This document shows positions 1 to 6,880 of a stretch of 6,880 nt of DNA, piece after piece. Below the pieces are notes generated by a model that searched no databases, was not told the DNA's origin, and saw nothing but the letters and a program-made list of their open reading frames with translations. How positions within the stretch are numbered: the first letter of the stretch is position 1; each line of letters opens with the position of its first letter. The DNA is from Xanthomonas translucens pv. translucens DSM 18974. Its GTDB lineage: Bacteria; Pseudomonadota; Gammaproteobacteria; Xanthomonadales; Xanthomonadaceae. The stretch is from NCBI RefSeq assembly GCF_000331775.1, contig NZ_CAPJ01000117.1, forward strand, positions 1 through 6,880. Direction: 5' to 3'. The position numbers were made by a program, and so were the translations under genes.

Positions 1-1336
1 CCTCGCGCAGCGCCGTATCGGCGAGCGCGGCGGCGAAGCCGGACGGGGCCAAAATCTGCTTGCCGGCCTGGTCGAAGGCGAAATCGAAATCGACCGGATT
101 GATCGAATACACCCGCGCCTGGCGCTGCATGCGCGCCTTGCGGATGCGGGCATGCAGCAGCGGCAGCTCGTGGCGCAGGTTGCTGCCCAGCACCACGATC
201 ACGTCGGCCTGCTCGATCTGCGCCAGCGGCACCGCGAACGGTTCGGCCACGGCGGCATCGGAGAAGTCGCGGTTGCCGATGCGGTGGTCCAGGTTGCCGC
301 TGCCCAGGCCATCGGCCAGGCGCGCCAGCAAGGCGCCTTCCTCGTTGGAGGTGGCCGGGTGCGCGAGCACGCCCAGCGCATCGCCACGGTGGGTCTTCAG
401 GATCTCGACCGCCGCGGCCAGGCCATCGGCCCAGGACACTTCCTGCCACTGCCCGTCGATCTTGCGCAGCGGCCGCGTGGCGCGGTCGGCGGCGTACAGG
501 CCTTGGTGCGAATAGCGGTCGCGGTCGGACAGCCAGCACTCGTTGACCGCTTCGTTGTCGCGCGGCACGGTGCGCAGCACTTCGCCGCGGCGCACGTGCA
601 GGAACAGGTTGGAACCCATCGCGTCGTGGTAGCCGAGCGATTCGCGCGCGGTCAGTTCCCACGGACGCGCACGGAACTGGAACACCTTGTTGGTCAGCGC
701 GCCGACCGGGCACACGTCGATGACATTGCCCGACAGCTCGGTGGTCAGCGGCTTGCCGTCGTAGGTGCCGATCTGCAGGTTCTCGCCGCGGTACATGCCG
801 CCCAGCTCGTAGGTCCCGGCGATGTCGGCGGTGAAGCGCACGCAGCGCGTGCACTGGATGCAGCGGGTCATCTCGGTGGCGACCAGCGGACCGATGTCCT
901 CGTCGGCCACCACGCGTTTGCGCTCGTTGAAGCGGCTGACCGAACGGCCGTAGCCCAGCGACACGTCCTGCAGTTCGCACTCGCCGCCCTGATCGCAGAT
1001 CGGGCAATCCAGCGGGTGGTTGATCAGCAAGAATTCCATCACGCTGCGCTGGTACTTGAGCGCCTTCTCGCTGCGCGTGGCGACCTTCATGCCGTCCATC
1101 ACCGGCGTCGCGCAGGCGGGCGACGGCTTCGGCGACTTCTCCACGTCGACCAGGCACATGCGGCAGTTGGCCGCGATCGGCAGCTTCTCGTGGTAGCAAA
1201 AGCGCGGGATCGCAATGCCAGCCTTGTCGGCGGCCTGGATGATCATCGACCCCTTGGGCACGACCAGGGACTGGCCGTCGATCTCGACGGTCACGTGGTC
1301 CGGCGGGACGTTGGGATTGGCGGGTTGGGCGCTCAT
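1..1336 (-). CDS. nuoG: NADH-quinone oxidoreductase subunit G (NuoG), partial: N-terminal 445 residues
   Basis: Large FeS subunit of the NADH-oxidising arm of complex I; it passes electrons from NuoF towards NuoB. The reading frame is open from the ATG at 1336 to the left edge, so the C-terminal part is missing. The N-terminal ferredoxin-like domain has the N1b 2Fe-2S ligands C47, C58, C61 and C75. Next comes the N5 motif H107-x3-C111-x2-C114-x5-C120, then the N4 ligands C159, C162, C165 and C209. From about residue 220 it enters the molybdopterin-oxidoreductase-like domain, which binds no molybdenum in this family. The positions where the N7 cluster sits in E. coli read G235, D238, S242 and S270, so N7 should be absent. 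The start is supported by GGGAG seven bases upstream (1344-1348). A 166-bp gap with an inverted heptamer repeat separates it from nuoF. Family identity is very secure. Confidence 0.97.
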   Translation of the reverse strand, partial: MSAQPANPNVPPDHVTVEIDGQSLVVPKGSMIIQAADKAGIAIPRFCYHEKLPIAANCRMCLVDVEKSPKPSPACATPVMDGMKVATRSEKALKYQRSVMEFLLINHPLDCPICDQGGECELQDVSLGYGRSVSRFNERKRVVADEDIGPLVATEMTRCIQCTRCVRFTADIAGTYELGGMYRGENLQIGTYDGKPLTTELSGNVIDVCPVGALTNKVFQFRARPWELTARESLGYHDAMGSNLFLHVRRGEVLRTVPRDNEAVNECWLSDRDRYSHQGLYAADRATRPLRKIDGQWQEVSWADGLAAAVEILKTHRGDALGVLAHPATSNEEGALLARLADGLGSGNLDHRIGNRDFSDAAVAEPFAVPLAQIEQADVIVVLGSNLRHELPLLHARIRKARMQRQARVYSINPVDFDFAFDQAGKQILAPSGFAAALADTALRE

Positions 1337-1351
1337 GCAGCGGCTCCCGTC

Positions 1352-1489
1352 GGGACTCGGGACTCGGGACTCGGGACTCGTGCGACAAAGGAACGCACAC
1401 GTCCCGTGTTGATGACGGGATAAACAACGACGCTCGCCGCCTGTGGCAACGCCGGCTTTCCGAGTCCCCAGTCCCGGGTCCCGAGTCCC
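1352..1489. repeat. Inverted heptamer-array element in the nuoF-nuoG gap
   Basis: On the plus strand four perfect tandem copies of GGGACTC (1352-1379) are followed by an 82-bp spacer. Four inverted heptamers follow (1462-1489): GAGTCCC, CAGTCCC, GGGTCCC and GAGTCCC, so two are exact and two carry one substitution each. The arms could form a 28-bp imperfect stem in DNA or in the nuo transcript. The spacer holds two further inverted repeats: GTGCG 1380-1384 with CGCAC 1394-1398, and TCCCGT 1402-1407 with ACGGGA 1415-1420. GCCGGCTTT (1451-1459) stands just before the right arm, as in the second element. It encodes no convincing protein. No U-run follows it, so it does not look like an intrinsic terminator. 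I believe similar heptamer repeats are common in Xanthomonas intergenic DNA, but this is from memory. Confidence 0.9.
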
Positions 1490-1502
1490 GCACTAAACAC
1501 AT

Positions 1503-2840
<1,338 letters not shown>

Positions 2841-2845
2841 TGCCG

Positions 2846-3373
2846 TTACTCCAACCCGTCCAGCAGCGCGTCGACCTTGTCCTTGGTCAAGTGCTCGTGA
2901 TAGTGGCCGTTGATCACCATCATCGGCGCGCCGGCACAACCGGCCAGGCATTCTTCTTCGCGCTTGAGATAGACGCGGCCATCGGCGGTGGACTGGCCCA
3001 GCTTGCAGCCGAGCTTCTTCTCCGCATGCGCGACCAGATCCTCGGCGCCGTTGAGCCAGCAACTGATGTTGGTGCAGAAGGCGACGTTGTTGCGGCCGAC
3101 CTTCTCGGTCTCGAACATCGAGTAGAAGCTGGCGACCTCGTAGGCCCAAACCGGCGGCAGCTCCAGATACTTGGCCACGCCGACGATCAATTCGTCGGTC
3201 AGCCAGCCCTGGTTCTGCTCCTGCGCGGCGTGCAGGCCCTGCAGCACGGCCGAACGCTTGCGGTCGGGCGGGAACTTGGCCAGCCAGTGATCGATGTGCG
3301 CGCGCGTCTTGTCGCTCAGCACCACCATCGGATCGACGTCGCGCGCCGTTTCGAAATTACCTGTTGCTTTCAT
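2846..3373 (-). CDS. nuoE: NADH-quinone oxidoreductase subunit E (NuoE), 2Fe-2S N1a
   Basis: The 24-kDa-type subunit sits beside NuoF in the NADH-oxidising module and carries the 2Fe-2S cluster N1a, which lies near FMN off the main electron path. The protein is 175 residues. An N-terminal helical part (about 15-90) contains the family segment around LPPVWAYEVASFYSMF (72-87). A thioredoxin-like 2Fe-2S domain follows. The ligands are C100-x4-C105 and C142-x3-C146, exactly the family spacing; C123 is an extra cysteine. An upstream in-frame ATG at 3571 would run the protein through the repeat element and over the end of nuoD. I chose the ATG at 3373 because GGAG lies eight bases before it (3382-3385) and conserved-looking sequence begins soon after. 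The stop is TAA, five bases before nuoF. Confidence 0.97.
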   Translation of the reverse strand: MKATGNFETARDVDPMVVLSDKTRAHIDHWLAKFPPDRKRSAVLQGLHAAQEQNQGWLTDELIVGVAKYLELPPVWAYEVASFYSMFETEKVGRNNVAFCTNISCWLNGAEDLVAHAEKKLGCKLGQSTADGRVYLKREEECLAGCAGAPMMVINGHYHEHLTKDKVDALLDGLE

Positions 3374-3385
3374 GCGTGGAGCTCC

Positions 3386-3526
3386 GGGACTCGGGACTCG
3401 GGACTCGGGACTCGCAAGAGCCCGCGTCCGCCAGTATCCGAACCATGAGAAAGAACAACCGCTTTTACAAAAAGGAAACCTGCAGGCCGGCTTTTGCCGA
3501 GTCCCGAGTCCCGAGTCCCAAGTCCC
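3386..3526. repeat. Inverted heptamer-array element in the nuoD-nuoE gap
   Basis: This is a second element with the same architecture as the one at 1352-1489. On the plus strand four perfect GGGACTC copies (3386-3413) are followed by an 85-bp spacer and four inverted heptamers (3499-3526). Three of these are exact GAGTCCC; the last is AAGTCCC. GCCGGCTTT (3486-3494) again stands just before the right arm, and here CGGC-TTTT-GCCG can form a small hairpin. AACAAC occurs in both spacers at a similar place (3454-3459; 1423-1428 in the other element). The middle of the spacer (about 3440-3480) is clearly more AT-rich than the surrounding genes. The element begins four bases after the nuoD stop and ends directly at the nuoE ribosome binding site. 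I found no target-site duplication and no coding capacity. Confidence 0.9.
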
Positions 3527-3530
3527 GGCC

Positions 3531-4834
<1,304 letters not shown>

Positions 4835-4838
<4 letters not shown>

Positions 4839-5584
4839 TTGGCGGGCTCCTTGAATGCTTCGCCCGCGGCGGTCTGGTAGCGCGCATCGTCGCGGATCAC
4901 GCGCGGCACGCCGACGCGCGGCTCGACCGAGGTCACCGGCTCGTAGACCACGCGCTGCTTCTCTTCGTCGTAGCGCACTTCGACGTTGCCGATCAGCGGG
5001 AAATCCTTGCGGAACGGATGGCCGACGAAACCGTAGTCGGTGAGGATGCGGCGCAGGTCCGGGTGGCCGGCGAAGACCACGCCGAACAGGTCGAACGCCT
5101 CGCGCTCGAACCAGTTCGCGCCCGGCCAGATGTCGGTGACCGAGGCCACCACCGGCAGGTCTTCGTTCGGCGCATAACAGCGCACGCGCAGGCGCTGGTT
5201 GTGGCGATAGGAGATCAGCTGCGCGAGCACCGCGTAGCGCTGCAGCGGCACCGGCAAAGGCTGGATGTCGCCGGCGGTCTCGCCGCTGGGGAATTCGCCC
5301 CAGCCGAAACGGCCCATGCCCTTGCCTTCGACGCCGCGGCTGAAGCCCTGCGACGACACGTCGGCGGTATCCCACTCGTCGCTGCCGTAGCCCAGGTAGT
5401 CCACGCCGCACAGGTCGGACAATTGCTCGAAACCGAATTCGTCGCGCAGCGCCAGACAGGTGGCGTGCCACGCGTCGGCCGGCACTTCCAGCGTGACTTC
5501 GCCACGCGGGAGGACCACGAACACCTGGCTGCCGGGAAAACGGGCGCCGAGTCGGTCGCTAAAGGAAGATGCTTGCTCTGCCAT
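4835..5584 (-). CDS. nuoC: NADH-quinone oxidoreductase subunit C (NuoC), 30-kDa-type
   Basis: Structural subunit of the complex I connecting module; it binds no cofactor and packs on NuoD and NuoB. The protein is 249 residues. The N-terminal half has [10 protein letters not shown] (55-64) and [19 protein letters not shown] (116-134). The C-terminal signature runs from ERE (160-162) through [18 protein letters not shown] (164-181) to [12 protein letters not shown] (188-199). Between residues 65 and 110 is a Gly/Asp/Ser-rich stretch that I remember as much shorter in alphaproteobacterial homologues. It looks like a lineage-specific insertion and accounts for the size. The ATG at 5584 lacks a good Shine-Dalgarno; the nearest AAGAG is 14 bases away. 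The start is kept because of protein length and the 34-bp gap after nuoB. The stop overlaps the nuoD GTG by four bases. Confidence 0.96.
4847..4852 (-). promoter_or_regulatory. Ribosome binding site deciding the nuoD GTG start
   Basis: AAGGAG on the minus strand lies eight bases before the GTG at 4838, inside the last codons of nuoC. It is the clearest Shine-Dalgarno in the window. It fixes the 435-residue NuoD rather than any longer form, and with the GTGA overlap it points to translational coupling of nuoC and nuoD. Confidence 0.85.
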
Positions 5585-5598
5585 GGGGGCTTGGCGTG

Positions 5599-5615
5599 CT
5601 CTTAAGAAGTAAGAG
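5599..5615 (-). promoter_or_regulatory. Small hairpin in the nuoB-nuoC gap
   Basis: CTCTTA and TAAGAG form a perfect 6-bp inverted repeat around a 5-base loop, in the 34-bp gap between the nuoB stop (5619) and the nuoC ATG (5584). Its downstream arm holds AAGAG, the only purine-rich candidate ribosome binding site upstream of nuoC. No U-run follows, so it is not a terminator. The stem is short and AU-rich and would be weak; a role in tuning nuoC translation is only a guess. Confidence 0.4.
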
Positions 5616-5618
5616 GGA

Positions 5619-6173
5619 TCAGCGCGCGATGGTCTGGGTTCGCCAGATCTTCTTCTGCAGCTGCAAGATGCCGTAGACCAGCGCTTCGGCGGTCGGCGGG
5701 CAGCCCGGGACGTAGATGTCCACCGGCACGATGCGGTCGCAGCCGCGCACCACCGAGTACGAGTAATGGTAGTAGCCGCCGCCGTTGGCGCAGCTGCCCA
5801 TCGAAATCACCCACTTCGGGTCGGGCATCTGGTCGTAGACCTTGCGCAGCGCCGGGGCCATCTTGTTGACCAGGGTGCCGGCGACGATCATCACGTCGGA
5901 CTGGCGCGGCGACGGGCGGAACACCACGCCGTAACGGTCCAGGTCCAGGCGCGCGGCGCCGGCGTGCATCATTTCCACCGCGCAGCAGGCCAGGCCGAAG
6001 GTCATCGGCCACATCGAGCCGGTGCGCGCCCAGTTCAGCAGCGCATCGACGCTGGTGGTCACGTAGCCCTTCTCGAGCAACGGGTTCTCGCCTTCGGGAC
6101 GCAGGATGTCGTCGACCCGCCCTTCCGGGATCGGGTTGGTCATCAGGCGATCCAGGGTCTGAATCACTCCCAT
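5619..6173 (-). CDS. nuoB: NADH-quinone oxidoreductase subunit B (NuoB), 4Fe-4S N2
   Basis: PSST-type subunit carrying cluster N2, which hands electrons to ubiquinone at the interface with NuoD. It is related to the small subunit of NiFe hydrogenases. The protein is 184 residues. The N2 ligands are the adjacent pair C63 and C64 in [11 protein letters not shown], then C128 in GSCA and C158 in PGCPP. The segment [20 protein letters not shown] (80-99) is typical of the family. The ATG at 6173 lies inside the end of nuoA, giving a 10-base overlap in a different frame. GGGAG is seven bases upstream (6181-6185), within nuoA. The frame remains open further upstream over nuoA, but that is a shadow. 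Translational coupling to nuoA is likely. Confidence 0.98.
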   Translation of the reverse strand: MGVIQTLDRLMTNPIPEGRVDDILRPEGENPLLEKGYVTTSVDALLNWARTGSMWPMTFGLACCAVEMMHAGAARLDLDRYGVVFRPSPRQSDVMIVAGTLVNKMAPALRKVYDQMPDPKWVISMGSCANGGGYYHYSYSVVRGCDRIVPVDIYVPGCPPTAEALVYGILQLQKKIWRTQTIAR

Positions 6174-6520
6174 TCCAGCGCTCCCTTCTTCCACACGTAG
6201 ATAAAACCGAGGAACAGCATGCCGACGAACAGGCCCATGGTGACCAGGGAGCGAGCGCCCAGGTCCATGAACACCTGCGTCCACGGCACGATGAAGATGA
6301 TTTCCAGATCGAAGACGATGAACTGGATCGCGATCAGGTAGTAGCGCACGTCGAACTTCATGCGCGCGTCCTCGAAGGCCTCGAAGCCGCACTCGTACGG
6401 CGAGAGCTTCTTCGCGTCCGGACGCCGGGGACCAAGGAACCGCCCCACCAGCATCAGCGCGACGCCGATTGCGGTGGCCACGATCAGAAACAGCAGGGTC
6501 GGCAAATATTCGGCCAGCAC
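6164..6520 (-). CDS. nuoA: NADH-quinone oxidoreductase subunit A (NuoA)
   Basis: Small integral membrane subunit (ND3-type) at the junction of the membrane and peripheral arms of complex I. With the GTG start at 6520 it has 118 residues and three hydrophobic segments, about 7-27, 60-80 and 92-110. The loop after the first segment carries the family motif SPYECGFE (40-47), containing the conserved cysteine C43. The second segment begins near [17 protein letters not shown] (57-73). An ATG at 6637 is in frame but lies inside the tRNA gene and adds unrelated sequence, so it was rejected. AAGAGAG (6529-6535) about eight bases before the GTG is an acceptable but imperfect ribosome binding site. It is the first nuo gene, and its end overlaps nuoB. 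Confidence 0.96.
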   Translation of the reverse strand: MLAEYLPTLLFLIVATAIGVALMLVGRFLGPRRPDAKKLSPYECGFEAFEDARMKFDVRYYLIAIQFIVFDLEIIFIVPWTQVFMDLGARSLVTMGLFVGMLFLGFIYVWKKGALEWE

Positions 6521-6627
6521 TCGCAATTCTCTCTTGCCTGTGCCCGCGCGCGTGCGGCGCAGGCATGGGGTAGACGATCTTCCGGCAAGGGATGTGATGC
6601 TCTTGCCTAGAAACCGTAGCCAAACAA
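6521..6627 (-). promoter_or_regulatory. Leader between tRNA-Leu and nuoA
   Basis: This 107-bp non-coding stretch should contain the nuo leader and perhaps its promoter, but I find no convincing -35/-10 pair. I also see no intrinsic terminator after the tRNA, so some nuo transcription may read through from the tRNA. Two structures are visible. TGCCTG and CAGGCA (6560-6565 and 6535-6540 on the minus strand) can pair around a 19-base GC-rich loop, with the downstream arm touching the nuoA ribosome binding site. The 9-mer AGGCAAGAG occurs twice (6600-6608 and 6531-6539), the second copy overlapping that site. The function of both is unknown. Confidence 0.35.
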
Positions 6628-6712
6628 TGGTGCCCAAGAGGGGACTCGAACCCCTACGACCTAAGTCGCTACCACCTCAAGGTAGTGCGTCTACCAATTC
6701 CGCCACCTGGGC
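6628..6712 (-). tRNA. tRNA-Leu, anticodon GAG (CTC/CTT codons)
   Basis: The 85-base gene reads from 6712 down to 6628 and folds as a class II tRNA. The acceptor stem GCCCAGG pairs with CTTGGGC (one G-T pair), followed by discriminator A and an encoded CCA (6628-6630). The D arm has GGCGGAATTGGTAGACGC. The anticodon stem CTACC/GGTAG encloses the loop TTGAGGT, with anticodon GAG at 6676-6678. The long variable arm CGACTTAGGTCG is characteristic of leucine tRNAs, and the T arm AGGGG-TTCGAGT-CCCCT is canonical. It lies between the putative secG and nuoA, all in the same direction. Confidence 0.98.
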
Positions 6713-6723
6713 TTGCGTATCGC

Positions 6724-6742
6724 GCGCGGCATCCCGCCGCGC
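6724..6742 (-). promoter_or_regulatory. GC-rich hairpin just upstream of tRNA-Leu
   Basis: GCGCGGC and GCCGCGC form a perfect 7-bp stem around the loop GGGAT, in the 48-bp gap between the upstream coding region and the tRNA 5' end. No U-run follows in the transcribed direction, so it is not a standard intrinsic terminator. It could be part of the tRNA precursor leader, a processing signal, or a 3'-end stabiliser for the upstream mRNA. The inverted repeat is certain; its role is not. Confidence 0.5.
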
Positions 6743-6747
6743 AACAT

Positions 6748-6753
6748 ATTGTA
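6748..6753 (-). promoter_or_regulatory. Possible -10 box for the tRNA-Leu (and nuo) transcript
   Basis: TACAAT on the minus strand matches the sigma-70 -10 consensus at five of six positions. It lies in the only AT-rich patch between the upstream gene and the tRNA. It would start transcription near 6741, giving a leader of about 30 bases that contains the hairpin at 6724-6742. At 17-bp spacing the -35 candidate is GTCGCA, a poor match, so the call is tentative. Confidence 0.3.
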
Positions 6754-6760
6754 ACCGTCT

Positions 6761-6880
6761 TCAGTGTTTCTGCGACGGGGCAGGCGACTTTTGTTGTGCA
6801 TTTTCCGGCGCCTGCTGTGCGGGCACCGCAGCGGCAGGCGCGGCGGCAGCCGACGCGGTCGAGGCCGGCGCCTGCGGGAT
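6761..6880 (-). CDS. secG: Probable SecG C-terminal tail (partial)
   Basis: An open frame enters from the right edge and stops at TGA (6761-6763), giving 39 visible residues. The composition is extreme: mostly Ala, Pro and Gln, with some Ser, ending AQQKSPAPSQKH. This fits the low-complexity cytoplasmic tail that I recall for SecG, the small two-helix subunit of the SecYEG protein translocase, in Xanthomonadaceae. SecG also commonly sits just upstream of a tRNA-Leu(GAG) gene in gammaproteobacteria. No transmembrane segment is visible here, so the name rests on context and composition. An unrelated protein with an Ala/Pro-rich tail remains possible. Confidence 0.55.
   Translation of the reverse strand: MPQAPASTASAAAAPAAAVPAQQAPENAQQKSPAPSQKH

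Noticed and set aside
152..1423. 423-codon open frame on the plus strand
   Set aside because: It is the exact antisense register of nuoG in GC-rich DNA. Its translation is a His/Val/Ala/Arg-rich low-complexity product with no recognisable domain, and it runs into the heptamer repeat.
1352..1489. Intrinsic terminator between nuoF and nuoG
   Set aside because: The arms can pair, but the 82-bp spacer is long and no U-tract follows in the transcribed direction. The gene immediately downstream belongs to the same complex.
3440..3480. Internal promoter for nuoE in the AT-rich part of the repeat spacer
   Set aside because: The best hexamer pair on the minus strand matches the -10 consensus at only three of six positions. 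This is not enough to call.
3386..3526. CRISPR array or insertion sequence
   Set aside because: The heptamers are contiguous, with no spacers. There is no transposase and no target duplication; only two inverted arrays are present.
6521..6637. Longer NuoA starting at the ATG at 6637
   Set aside because: The start codon lies within the tRNA gene and the added 39 residues look non-coding. The GTG at 6520 gives the usual family length and has an upstream purine-rich site.

Overview
This is a housekeeping stretch of a GC-rich gammaproteobacterial chromosome. It carries the front half of the respiratory complex I (NADH:ubiquinone oxidoreductase) operon, nuoA-nuoB-nuoC-nuoD-nuoE-nuoF-nuoG, preceded by a leucine tRNA and the end of a gene that is probably secG. 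Everything is on the minus strand, so transcription runs from the right end of the window to the left. The protein sequences, the separate (unfused) nuoC and nuoD, the secG / tRNA-Leu / nuo order and the GGGACTC heptamer repeats together suggest the Xanthomonadaceae, most likely Xanthomonas or a close relative. That assignment rests on recall and was not searched.

Layout in the direction of transcription: 6880-6761 holds the Ala/Pro/Gln-rich C-terminal tail of a protein, probably SecG. A 48-bp spacer follows, with a possible -10 box and a GC-rich hairpin. tRNA-Leu(GAG) with an encoded CCA end lies at 6712-6628, then a 107-bp nuo leader. nuoA (6520-6164), nuoB (6173-5619), nuoC (5584-4835) and nuoD (4838-3531) are tightly packed, with A/B and C/D overlapping. 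A 157-bp gap with an inverted heptamer-repeat element separates nuoD from nuoE (3373-2846). nuoF (2840-1503) follows after 5 bp. A 166-bp gap with a second copy of the same kind of element precedes nuoG (1336 to beyond position 1).

How the genes work together: NuoE, NuoF and NuoG form the NADH dehydrogenase module, with FMN and a chain of Fe-S clusters. NuoB, NuoC and NuoD form the connecting module that carries cluster N2 and part of the quinone pocket. NuoA is a small membrane subunit. All expected FeS ligands are present in NuoB, NuoE, NuoF and NuoG. NuoG lacks the optional N7 ligands. The remaining membrane subunits (nuoH onward) would be expected beyond the left edge, downstream of nuoG.

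I see no mobile element with a transposase, no CRISPR array, no defence locus and no unknown protein-coding gene. The least ordinary content is the pair of inverted heptamer elements in the only two loose junctions of the operon. In both, the downstream arm ends at or within a few bases of the next gene's ribosome binding site.
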